Assembly (NCBI GenBank): GCA_963771845.1
Contig: CAVYVC010000006.1
Location: 149,368 to 213,367, forward strand
Length of the DNA stretch: 64,000 nt
Source of the DNA: VAZQ01 sp963771845
GTDB taxonomy: Bacteria; Pseudomonadota; Alphaproteobacteria; Rhizobiales; Xanthobacteraceae
Direction of reading: 5' to 3'
Shown here: positions 16,561 through 23,403 of the stretch, in pieces
How positions within the stretch are numbered: position 1 is the first letter of the stretch
How the letters are laid out: each line of letters opens with the position of its first letter
Program-made: the position numbers and the translations under genes
The notes under the pieces: generated by a model
The model's input: only the letters and a program-made list of their open reading frames with translations
Database searches by the model: none
Told to the model about the DNA's origin: nothing

Positions 16561-17472
16561 TCAAGAGAACAGGATCGAGGAGAGCCGCTTGCGGCTGTTG
16601 ACTGTTGCCTCGTCCGTCGGGCCCCACGCCTCGAAGAACTGCACGAGCTGCTTGCGCGCGCCGTCCTCGTTCCACTGGCGAGCGCGCTTGACGATCTCGA
16701 TCAGGTTGTCGACCGCCTCCGCCCGGCGCCCCTTGCTGTTGAGCGCGACCGCGAGATCGAACCGCGCCTGATGGTCGAGCGGATTGGCTGCAACCTTCTT
16801 CTCCAGCTCGGCGAGGGGGCCAACTGACTTGGCCTGTTCGGCCAGCTCGAGCGCAGCGCGCGCGGCGGCCACGGCCGCGTCGTTGCGCTTGGCTTCCGGC
16901 ACGAGCGCCAGAGTTTGTTTGGCCTGCTCGATCGCGCCGGTGCGGACATAGCTGCGCGCGAGCCCTGCGAGCGCCGCCACGTTGCCGCTGTCCTGCGCCA
17001 GCACCTGGGCATAAAGATTGGCGGCGGTGGCGGCGTCGCCTTGCGCCAGTGCCTCATCGGCGCTTTTGAGCACGTCCGTCTCTTCGCCTCCGAGCCGGTC
17101 CTTCGTCACCCGCTCGATAAACGCGGTGACCTGGCTCTCCGGCAGCGCCCCAAGGAAACCGTCGACCGGCTGGCCGTTCGCAAAGGCGAAGACGGCCGGG
17201 ATGGACTGAATCCCGAGCTGCCCCGGGATCGAGGGGTGCTTGTCGATATTCATCTTGACCAGCTTGACCTTGCCCTTGGCGGCGCGCACCGCCTTTTCCA
17301 GCACCGGGGCAAGCTGCTTGCAGGGCCCGCACCATTCTGCCCAGAAGTCCACCAGCACGGGCTGGCGCTTCGATTCCTCGATGACGTCCTTCACGAAGGT
17401 CTGGGTCGTCGTGTCCTTGACGGCGGCATTCGCCGCCGCGTCGCCACCCTGCAGCATGGTCATCGCGTGCAT
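16561..17472 (-). CDS. cnoX: Thioredoxin-TPR co-chaperone, CnoX/YbbN family
   Basis: A 303-residue fusion. Residues about 20-125 are a thioredoxin domain with an intact active site, VDFWAEWCGPCKQLAP. The rest is helical repeats (DEALAQGDAATAANLYAQVL ... FDLAVALNSKGRRAEAVDNL, quoted in part) ending in the family block RLSSILFS. CnoX proteins bind unfolded clients under oxidative stress and hand them to GroEL and DnaK. With WCGPC the protein should also be a redox-active thioredoxin, unlike E. coli CnoX. Start codon choice among three close methionines is open. Confidence 0.9.
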   Translation of the reverse strand: MHAMTMLQGGDAAANAAVKDTTTQTFVKDVIEESKRQPVLVDFWAEWCGPCKQLAPVLEKAVRAAKGKVKLVKMNIDKHPSIPGQLGIQSIPAVFAFANGQPVDGFLGALPESQVTAFIERVTKDRLGGEETDVLKSADEALAQGDAATAANLYAQVLAQDSGNVAALAGLARSYVRTGAIEQAKQTLALVPEAKRNDAAVAAARAALELAEQAKSVGPLAELEKKVAANPLDHQARFDLAVALNSKGRRAEAVDNLIEIVKRARQWNEDGARKQLVQFFEAWGPTDEATVNSRKRLSSILFS

Positions 17473-17592
17473 CCTTGCATCATTTGCAAACCCCCCGTTC
17501 CGCTACCGGCACGGGCACCGGTTGCTCCCGTCTTGCGGGCCGAAACCGTCATGTTGTGCCGGATTAGATGGGGCTTTCGGGGGTGATTGCAA

Positions 17593-18120
17593 TCAAGAAC
17601 CGCATTCCGGCGACGGCTGGGCCGGTGGCGCGAGTGCAACCACCCGCGGCGGATGGCCGGTGGCCGCGAGGAACTTCACCAGGTCCGCTGCCGCAATGGA
17701 CGTGGTCATGGTGTTGACCAGGGGGTGGCAGTTGATGATCTCGCGCTCCATCAGCGTGGCCTCGAGGATCACATTCACCCGCAGCTCGAGATCGTTCATC
17801 GCGGCCAACGGCGTCACCGCCCCGGGCTCCACGCCCAGGGTCGCGCCCAGGAGCTCGGCTGAGCCAAAGGAAAATCGGCCGTTTGCGCCAAGCGCCCGGT
17901 GCAGGGATTTGAGCTCGATCACCGCATCCTCCAGGGCGCAGAGCAGGACGAGCATTCCCTTCTTGTCCTTGAGAAAGAGATTCTTGGTGTGTGCGCCCGC
18001 AATTTTTCCCCGCAGCGCGCGCGACTGCTCGACCGTAAACAGCGGCGGGTGGGTGACGGTCTTGTGCGCAATCCCGAGCTTATCGAGGAAGGCGAAGAGG
18101 TCGTGCGGCGTTGCGGCCAT
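17593..18120 (-). CDS. Cys/Ala-tRNA(Pro)-deacylase-type editing protein (YbaK/ProX family)
   Basis: A 175-residue trans-editing domain. Recognisable parts are the THPPLFTVEQS segment, the lysine-rich AHTKNLFLKDKKG loop, and GVEPGAVTPLAAMND. The conserved Lys of KNLFL, required for deacylation in the family, is present. Such enzymes clear mischarged tRNA(Pro). I chose the ATG at 18120 (MAATPHDLFAFLDKLG); the frame continues upstream through repeat DNA without similarity. It stands alone between cnoX and the tRNA-Gly. Confidence 0.88.
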   Translation of the reverse strand: MAATPHDLFAFLDKLGIAHKTVTHPPLFTVEQSRALRGKIAGAHTKNLFLKDKKGMLVLLCALEDAVIELKSLHRALGANGRFSFGSAELLGATLGVEPGAVTPLAAMNDLELRVNVILEATLMEREIINCHPLVNTMTTSIAAADLVKFLAATGHPPRVVALAPPAQPSPECGS

Positions 18121-18191
18121 GGCGGTGTCAGGCGTCGCCCGCGGACTTGATCCAGGACTTGATCCGCGGGTCCATCCTCTTCGGGAAGCGA

Positions 18192-18283
18192 GTAGCCCGG
18201 ATTGAGCGCGAGCGAAATCCGGGGTTGCCTTTTCCGCTCGGCAGCACCGCCCCGGGTTTCGCTGTCCGCTCAACCCGGGCTAC
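18192..18283. repeat. Dispersed intergenic repeat R2, copy 3
   Basis: GTAGCCCGGATTGAGCGCGA at the left and CTCAACCCGGGCTAC at the right form an imperfect inverted repeat with the R2 core. It fills the gap between the ProX-like gene and tRNA-Gly. Confidence 0.8.
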
Positions 18284-18394
18284 ACTTGCTGTGGTGCAGA
18301 CATGCGTGCGGTCGCCTCGCTTGCCGTTGCAAAAGGCCGAGCCTTTTGGCATAGCTTCCCCTCGGCGGCAAAGCCGCCCTATATACTCATGGAT

Positions 18395-18469
18395 GCGGGT
18401 GTAGCTCAGGGGTAGAGCACAACCTTGCCAAGGTTGGGGTCGTGGGTTCAAATCCCATCGCCCGCTCCA
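18395..18469 (+). tRNA. tRNA-Gly (anticodon GCC)
   Basis: The 7-bp acceptor stem GCGGGTG/CGCCCGC has one U-G pair. The D-arm is GCTC/GAGC, the anticodon arm is centred on TTGCCAA with anticodon GCC, and the T-arm contains GGTTCAAAT. Discriminator T is followed by an encoded CCA (18467-18469). Its 3' part is duplicated at 25470-25492, marking an integration site. Confidence 0.96.
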
Positions 18470-18473
18470 AAAT
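18451..18473 (+). other. Putative attL: 3' end of tRNA-Gly
   Basis: AATCCCATCGCCCGCTCC followed by AAAAT spans the T-arm and acceptor 3' end. It matches 25470-25492 at 22 of 23 positions (A/T difference at 18457). tRNA-Gly 3' ends are classic integrase targets, and integration preserves the tRNA, as seen here. Confidence 0.8.
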
Positions 18474-18668
18474 GCCTTAAAATACAGCTAGTTATCACAT
18501 TCGAGAAACGAGGCCGTTTCCATAACGCTTTCGGGGAAGCAGAGGGGAAGCAGGCGGCGGGAAATCGCCGCCTCCAATTTTGTTCGTGAACAGTGTTTGG
18601 TAATGTCTCAGTTTGAATAAGGCAGGCGTAGCCAGCTAGTCTAGTCCGACATCGGGCATAGTGGCAGG

Positions 18669-18884
18669 ATGCGCAAAATTATAAGCCTTGTCTTGGCTCT
18701 TTGCCTGACCATAGCGGGCGCGGGTGGGTTGATATTTTTCTTTTTCTTTGCGCCGGGTTGGAGGGGTTGGATGGTCATGGGCGCGGGTTTGATCTTCGGG
18801 GCCGGTGCGCTGTGGCTCTGGTCAGACTTCATCGACGCCACGCCCAATGAGGATTTAGGGAATGCCAAAAGGCCCCCACGGTGA
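18669..18884 (+). CDS. Small two-helix membrane protein, unknown
   Basis: 71 residues starting MRKIISLVLALCLTIAGAGG. The first helix runs through LIFFFFF, and a second hydrophobic segment covers MVMGAGLIFGAGALWLW. The tail is short and acidic/basic. It overlaps the next small gene by 23 bp. I do not recognise a family; composition and coding frame make a real inner-membrane protein plausible. Confidence 0.55.
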   Translation: MRKIISLVLALCLTIAGAGGLIFFFFFAPGWRGWMVMGAGLIFGAGALWLWSDFIDATPNEDLGNAKRPPR

Positions 18885-19008
18885 GAAGCGACCGGGAGAC
18901 GTGATTGGCGCCGCCGTCATGGTGGCGCGAATCGCCACAGGCGAGATTGACGACGAAAGAGCCGAGAAAAACCCGCACGCCGCCGCCCTCGGAAACTCGG
19001 GGGCATGA
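18862..19008 (+). CDS. Small basic protein, N-terminal part of a split 'MPKGPxGEKRP' family gene
   Basis: 48 residues beginning MPKGPHGEKRPGDVIGAAVM and ending AALGNSGA. I recall Hyphomicrobiales small proteins with this opening that run straight on into a KGG-x-ARA ... IAKKAA-x-ARW tail. Here the frame stops with TGA at 19006-19008, and the tail is found one frame over, starting at an ATG that overlaps the stop (ATGA). Either a one-base deletion split the gene or the two are translationally coupled. Function unknown; nucleic-acid binding is a guess from the basic tail. Confidence 0.5.
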   Translation: MPKGPHGEKRPGDVIGAAVMVARIATGEIDDERAEKNPHAAALGNSGA

Positions 19009-19097
19009 AGGGAGGCAATGCTAGGGCATCAATGCTAAGCCCCGCAAAACGCTCGGCAATTGCCAAAAAGGCCGCAAAAGCTCGCTGGCACCGTTGA
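19005..19097 (+). CDS. Small basic peptide, C-terminal part of the split gene
   Basis: 30 residues, MKGGNARASMLSPAKRSAIA then KKAAKARWHR. The KGG and KKAA-x-ARW signature is the usual C-terminus of the small proteins described for the preceding entry. It begins inside the stop codon of the upstream part (ATGA at 19005-19008), five G's sit immediately upstream (18999-19003), and a -1 shift there would fuse both parts. A ribosome-binding site is not evident apart from coupling. Confidence 0.45.
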   Translation: MKGGNARASMLSPAKRSAIAKKAAKARWHR

Positions 19098-19118
19098 CAA
19101 CGGTTTATTAACCACCCC

Positions 19119-19166
19119 TTGCACAACCACAACAACCTCCGTATGTTGTTGCACACAACATGCAAG
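19119..19166. promoter_or_regulatory. Inverted repeats overlapping the start of the 153-residue unknown gene
   Basis: Outer arms CTTGCA (19119-19124) and TGCAAG (19161-19166), plus inner ACAAC/GTTGT blocks, give a partly symmetric structure spanning the start codon at 19160. TGTTGTTGCACACAACA (19144-19160) is itself nearly symmetric. This could be an operator or an mRNA hairpin hiding the start. Confidence 0.35.
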
Positions 19167-19621
19167 GACGCCCCGTGTCTATTCCCGGCCCCGCCGCCAT
19201 CCAAGAACTCGATAAAGAGGAAGCGCGTTTGAAGGCGCTTCTGATTCGGTTGACTGAAGAGACTGGGCTTGCACGACGCCAACTCGAAGAAATACAGGTT
19301 GCCCGCAGGGTATGGCAGCGAATCCACAAGCAGGTAGATGAACCGGCAGAACCAACTACATCTGGCACCGAGGCCGAAGAGGAGGATGAAGAACAGCCCC
19401 TAACGATCAAGGATGCAATACTACGTGCGCTTCAGGCGGTTCACCCCAGAGGGTTTCAAAAGGCGGGGATTGAGACGTGGATCGAAGAAAATCTGAAGCG
19501 AAAGATAAATTCAGCGAGCCTATCGGTGATGCTGGCACGTCTTCGCGATAAAGACCGGGCCATTCAGAATCATGGAAACGTATGGTTTTTTGTGCCGCCT
19601 GAAAGTCGAAAGGCGGCATAG
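19160..19621 (+). CDS. Unknown protein with coiled coil and winged-helix-like C-terminus
   Basis: 153 residues. Residues about 12-60 are strongly helical and charged (ELDKEEARLKALLIRLTEE ... EIQVARRVWQRIHKQ), likely a coiled coil. An acidic linker EAEEEDEEQ follows. The C-terminal about 70 residues (TIKDAILRALQAVHPRGFQ ... SVMLARLRDKDRAIQNHGN) look like a small winged-helix/HTH domain. A DNA-binding regulator is a reasonable inference, not a recognised family. Two starts, ATG 19160 and an internal GTG, are possible. Confidence 0.6.
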   Translation: MQGRPVSIPGPAAIQELDKEEARLKALLIRLTEETGLARRQLEEIQVARRVWQRIHKQVDEPAEPTTSGTEAEEEDEEQPLTIKDAILRALQAVHPRGFQKAGIETWIEENLKRKINSASLSVMLARLRDKDRAIQNHGNVWFFVPPESRKAA

Positions 19622-19792
19622 GAATGAAAACCGGGGCAATGATGCCCCGGTTCTATTCGCAACCAAGTGTGGCGCCCCCGCTACGGGGCCGAAGGGTAGG
19701 TGGTCCATGAAGCCATAGAACCAGACTGCCCTTCACATTTTGGGGTCCGGTTGCTCGAATCTAGCAATTCGGGCGACCGGGCTCCCGACTTC

Positions 19793-19866
19793 CCCCACGT
19801 AGCTCAGTTGGAGAGAGCACTCGCTTGCTAAGCGAGAGGTCACGGGTTCCAATCCCGTCGTGGGGA
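19793..19866 (+). tRNA. Class-I tRNA with anticodon GCU
   Basis: All arms pair: acceptor CCCCACG/CGTGGGG, D-stem GCTC/GAGC with nine-base loop, anticodon stem CTCGC/GCGAG around TTGCTAA (anticodon GCT at 19827-19829), five-base variable loop AGGTC, T-stem ACGGG/CCCGT with loop TTCCAAT. The discriminator is A and CCA is not encoded. GCU reads serine codons AGC/AGU, yet bacterial tRNA-Ser is class II with a long variable arm, which is absent here. C at position 57 of the T-loop is also unusual. Identity is therefore uncertain. Confidence 0.8.
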
Positions 19867-19985
19867 CCTTTATCCGTGGGCGAGGGTTGTCGCGACTTAA
19901 TATATAACCCTTTGATTCCGTAGTCAAATTAAGTTTTACGATACGCGATTGGCGTTGCCAATCAAGATCTTGCGGGGGTTCGTCC

Positions 19986-20495
19986 ATGCGCTCGATCTCG
20001 CGGGTTGCCAACAAAGTTCAACTCACAACAGACGGTCACAAGGCGTATTTGAGTGCGGTCGAAGAACTCGACTTCGATGCTGACTACGCAATGCTGATCA
20101 AGATTTATGGCAATGACGGCAGCCATGGCCGGTATAGTCCGCCTAGCCTAATCGGCATCGAAAGGAAGACCGTTAGCGGCAACCCCGACCCGGAGCACAT
20201 CAATACATCGTTTGCCGAGCGGCACAATCTCACGATGCGTATGCAGATGCGCCGCTTCACCAGATTGACCAATGCGTTTTCGAAAAAGGTCGAGAACCAT
20301 AGCCACGCGCTTGCGCTCTATTTCTTCTGGTACAACTGAGTTCGCTCGCACAAGGCGCACAAGCTCACGCCGGCAATGGCCGCCGGCCTCACGTCATCGC
20401 CCATGGAGATGACCGACCTGGTGAAATTGATGGACGTGCGCGAGAGGCGGCTGACGTGGGACAAGCGCCGCGCCATGCTAGAGGCAGCAGAATGA
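19986..20495 (+). pseudogene. IS1-like transposase fragment with internal stop
   Basis: The frame carries a DDE-transposase segment known from IS1-type elements of Hyphomicrobiales: VQLTTDGHKAYLSAVEEL, YAMLIKIYG, SFAERHNLTMRMQMRRFTRL and TNAFSKKVENHSHALAL. The catalytic N-terminal part is absent. An in-frame TGA at 20337-20339 (WYN-stop-VRSHK) interrupts the frame, which then continues with a good C-terminus to 20495. No terminal repeats were found. It is a dead remnant. Confidence 0.75.
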
Positions 20496-20579
20496 ACCGC
20501 CACAATCAAAGTGAGACACGACCACAGTGTTTGGGTGAACGCTTCAACGGAAGGCCCATTGATTAGGTTCCGTTGACAT

Positions 20580-20948
20580 TCACCGAAGCCAGATCATGGC
20601 CCCAACCAGGAATAACATGGATGCAAACGAGAGTGCAGTCTTCTCGTAGCGGGTTGCGATGCGGCGAAAATGCTTAATTTTGTTGATGAACCGCTCAACC
20701 AGATTGCGGTCCCGGTAGATGTGCTTGTCATATGGGATAGCTTGCGATCGAGCACGGCTCGATGGGATCACGGCTTGCGCACCACATTCTGCGATTCGGG
20801 CGCGAAAGCGATCGGAATCAAAGCCCATATCAGCGAGCAGGTGCTCGAAAGAAAAACCACTGATCAGGTCTTCGGCCTGGAGGATGTCATGCACTTGACC
20901 GGGGGTTAGAATGAAGCGGACGGGATTGCCGAGAGCATCCACCCCCAC
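20580..20948 (-). CDS. IS5-type transposase, second frame (OrfB)
   Basis: 122 residues by internal ATG, though the natural frame begins near the slippage site at about 21010. It carries the second and third catalytic acids: LLADMGFDSDRFRARI and DRNLVERFINKIKHFRRIAT. The downstream end lies inside the right inverted repeat. Functional transposase needs fusion with OrfA through programmed frameshifting. Confidence 0.8.
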   Translation of the reverse strand: MGVDALGNPVRFILTPGQVHDILQAEDLISGFSFEHLLADMGFDSDRFRARIAECGAQAVIPSSRARSQAIPYDKHIYRDRNLVERFINKIKHFRRIATRYEKTALSFASMLFLVGAMIWLR

Positions 20949-20962
20949 GTTGATCTTCGTGC

Positions 20963-21337
20963 TCAGGCCGCCGCGCGAACGCCCGATCGCCTCATCTTCG
21001 CTCCCCCCTTTTTGGCACCGGCCGCATGTTGATGCGCCCGCACGATGGTGGAGTCGATGATTAGGTATTCGAAGTCCGGATCTTCAACCAACGCATTGAA
21101 AAAACTCTTCCAAACGTCCTTCTTTGCCCATCGGCGGAAGCGCTGGAACACGCTGTTCCAGTTGCCAAACTCCTTGGGCAGATCGCGCCATGGTGCACCG
21201 GCACGAACCAACCAAAGCACAGCGTCCACGAATAAACGATTGTCCTCGCCGTGGCGCCCTTTATCACCTTCTTTACCAGGAATAAGCGGCTCAATGCGCC
21301 GCCATTGCACGTCTGTGAGCGCTCGAAGCCGAATCAA
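20963..21337 (-). CDS. IS5-type transposase, first frame (OrfA)
   Basis: About 124 residues (LIRLRALTDVQWRRIEPLIP ... FEYLIIDSTIVRAHQHAAGA). It contains the N-terminal DUF4096-type domain (APWRDLPKEFGNWNSVFQRF) and the first catalytic Asp in IIDSTIVRAHQH. I start at a TTG (21337) preceded by GAGGAGGG. The frame ends shortly after the KKGG slippage point; the rest of the transposase is read from OrfB. Confidence 0.8.
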   Translation of the reverse strand: MIRLRALTDVQWRRIEPLIPGKEGDKGRHGEDNRLFVDAVLWLVRAGAPWRDLPKEFGNWNSVFQRFRRWAKKDVWKSFFNALVEDPDFEYLIIDSTIVRAHQHAAGAKKGGAKMRRSGVRAAA

Positions 21338-21410
21338 GATCGCCCTCCTCAGTTTCGATCTTGAATCACATTTGCGAGTCGGAGGGAATCCCCTAAATGT
21401 CAACGGGACC

Positions 21411-22121
21411 TAGTCCGAGCCATAGGTCGGCAAACTATTTCCGGCGCGTCTGCAACCGTCAACCGATCGGGACCACTGTTAGAGCCCCCCGCGCCAGGCG
21501 TCGGGTCCCGACGCAATCGACATCGAGAGACGCCACCCTTTCCGCTGCCCCGGAATTTTTCGTTCGGCACAACGCCTGTCCAAAGCAACCAGCCCAGCGA
21601 TTGGGTCATTCCCAGCGTTTCCGATGAAAATCACCTTTGGGATGTTGCATGAGAGGGGACGGCGGTCCTTCCCCCTCCCCTCCCCTTTTCACGATTGACC
21701 CGCGAAATTTCGGAAGGTGCCCAGCTTTCCAAATTTGCTCCGCCAAGTTCGCTCGCCGCGCGCGGAGGCCAATCGGGTGCGGCGGATTTGCGCGTCAACC
21801 GATGATCGCCTCCGATGTCTACCGCTATGGCTACGGCGTGGCTCGGGGCTTGGTCACTCGCACCACCTGTGGCGCCGCCCACCGATCGTGTGGCGCTGCC
21901 CGATGGCGAAGCCAGCCGCTAAGCAAGTTTCGATCGGTTGACCAACAAATGCGCCGGAGTTGCCAACGTCAGCTTTCGCCGGCTGCGGACGTGCGTGCCA
22001 GATTGGCTTGGGCAGCTTTGTGCCAACTGCGGACATACCGTCGCATACGTTCGGGGGAGCGACGCGCCACAACAGACTGTCTCTGGGTTTGGAAACGTGG
22101 TTTGGCCCCAGCTTTTCAACT
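21411..22121. other. 711 bp without a recognisable gene
   Basis: Frames on both strands are short, Arg/Pro-rich and unlike known proteins. The stretch from about 21960 to 22060 (GCGGACGTGCG..., TTTGTGCCAACTGCGGACAT) resembles non-coding repeat DNA I associate with Bradyrhizobium-like genomes. No RNA gene or terminal repeat was found. Confidence 0.6.
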
Positions 22122-22445
22122 CTATCGCCCGGTTCGATTTGTTTTCGGCGTGCGCTCCTGGAGGAGCTGTAGGGTGCGGTAGATATCATCCAGGGTCATG
22201 TCTACGTCGAACGGCACCTGCTCGCGCTTCTTCGTTTTCGGCGTGCGCTCCTGCAGGAGCCGTAGGGTGCGGTAGATATTACCCGCGGTTATGGCAGTTT
22301 CGACCGGCACCTGCTCGCGCGTGCTTACATCTAACGCCTTGCTATAGGCAGCGAGCGCCTCGTACGCACTTGCTCTGTGATGATCGGATATCCTTCCGGC
22401 CATGCGCGAGAAGATCGCGACGTTGGTGGAAGGCCGGAGCGTCAA
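22122..22445 (-). CDS. Unknown small protein with two tandem 31-residue repeats
   Basis: 107 residues by the longest frame; a shorter start at MAGRISDHHRASAYEALAAY seems more natural. The C-terminal half is two copies of a repeat: REQVPVETAITAGNIYRTLR then LLQERTPKTK, and REQVPFDVDMTLDDIYRTLQ then LLQERTPKTN. The DNA copies (22141-22227 and 22234-22320, 93-bp period) differ mostly by scattered substitutions, and the frame is kept, which favours a coding role. No family recognised. Confidence 0.5.
   Translation of the reverse strand: MTLRPSTNVAIFSRMAGRISDHHRASAYEALAAYSKALDVSTREQVPVETAITAGNIYRTLRLLQERTPKTKKREQVPFDVDMTLDDIYRTLQLLQERTPKTNRTGR
22141..22320. repeat. Tandem repeat, 2 copies, 93-bp period
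   Basis: Two 87-bp copies beginning GTTTTCGGCGTGCGCTCCTG and ending GGCACCTGCTCGCGC are separated by 6 bp. The period is a multiple of three, so the repeat is also a protein repeat on the minus strand. Confidence 0.9.
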
Positions 22446-22536
22446 TCACTAGAGCAGCTTGCCTTGGCCGCGTCGGCGGTATTGTCTTGTTCTCCTTATC
22501 CATCGCGCCCTATGGTGACGACGGGAGGGTACGGCC

Positions 22537-23343
22537 ATGTCAGAAATGGCTTGGGGTTGACTTGCCGCAATCGCGGTGGCGTTCATTGCTCTGAATTGGT
22601 GGTCCAACAGGTCCAACCGCAAAGCGCAAACTGCGTCGATCAACTTCAACACCGAACATCTTCAGGACCGGATTGCTGTAGGTCGCAAGTTCTATCTCGA
22701 AGCACTTCAGCGCGAGTTGGCGAACGTCATTTTGCATCAGGATTTGGAAGCCTTCGAGAAAGCATTCTATTCAATGCTCGAATGGGAAGCCGAGATAGAG
22801 CGCGCCGACAAGCCGCGCCGCGAAGCCGAATACAATCTGTTGTTGGAAAAATTTCCGAACCTCGAAGACTTCGACTTGATTGGAACGAAGCACTTCATTC
22901 GATACGACAAGTCGTCCATGTGGAGTCTGGACGATGCGGTTGAACGCTACAAGGAAATATCGAAGTTTTTGATTGTGGACCCGGAGCGCCCGGCCGGTCA
23001 TCAACATCACAGCTTTAGCCGCGAGCTAGAAATCTTTCGTGAGCGAATGCGCAGATACAAAGACAGGCGGTTAAAGGACGCGATGGACGAAGCCATGGCG
23101 CGTTACTACGCCTGGCGACAAGACCGCGAAGCCAAAGACGAATTCAAAGATAAGGACTATGAAGTGTTCTCACTTGCGGGTTGGGGCCGCGAATTCACAC
23201 CCGAAATCGAATATGGAGTCGTATGCAAAAAGCTGAACGAATGCGGCATCTATTCGTTCTTTGCCGGTGACGACAAAACTTACTACAGCTATCACCGGAG
23301 CGACCCGACATTCATGAAGACGGACGTGATGGTGACGTTCTAG
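22537..23343 (+). CDS. Membrane-anchored unknown protein with an in-frame TGA near its start
   Basis: The ATG at 22537 has an excellent GGGAGGG eight bases upstream and reads MSEMAWG, TGA (22558-22560), LAAIAVAFIALNWWSNRSNR and on to 23343 in the same frame. Without the TGA this would be a normal N-terminal membrane anchor. The remaining open frame can start only at GTG 22576, which lacks a Shine-Dalgarno. The body (about 255 residues) is soluble, rich in aromatic and charged residues (FYLEALQRELANVILHQDLE, DLIGTKHFIRYDKSSMWSLD). No family recognised. It is likely a nonsense-mutated gene or one needing readthrough. It precedes the TIR-like gene by about 60 bp. Confidence 0.6.
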
Positions 23344-23403
23344 CTGATCGGACTGGAACATGTCAGTTTTCAAACCATCCGATCATCCGTTTTGGTCTTA
23401 GTC

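Larger units (their letters stand above)
20566..21410 (-). mobile_element. IS5-family (IS427-type) insertion sequence
   Basis: An 845-bp element flanked by TA on both sides. The terminal inverted repeats start GGTTCCGTTGACATT (left) and GGTCCCGTTGACATT (right, complement). Two transposase frames on the minus strand would be joined by frameshifting at an A5G6 run (near 21006-21016). The architecture matches the second element at 55694-56587, but the inverted repeats differ, so they are different IS species. Confidence 0.88.

Noticed and set aside
19733..20014. Minus-strand frame containing TGLEPVTSRLASECS
   Set aside because: This is antisense to the GCU tRNA. Such peptides are common annotation artefacts of tRNA genes.
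20966..21020. IS5 frames as two independent genes
   Set aside because: OrfA and OrfB each hold part of one DDE catalytic triad and meet at a slippery A/G run, so they are one transposase by frameshifting.
21854..22189. Minus-strand frame with SAVGTKLPKPIWHARP
   Set aside because: Resembles the translated repeat DNA often annotated as small proteins in Bradyrhizobium-like genomes; no conserved domain and poor start.
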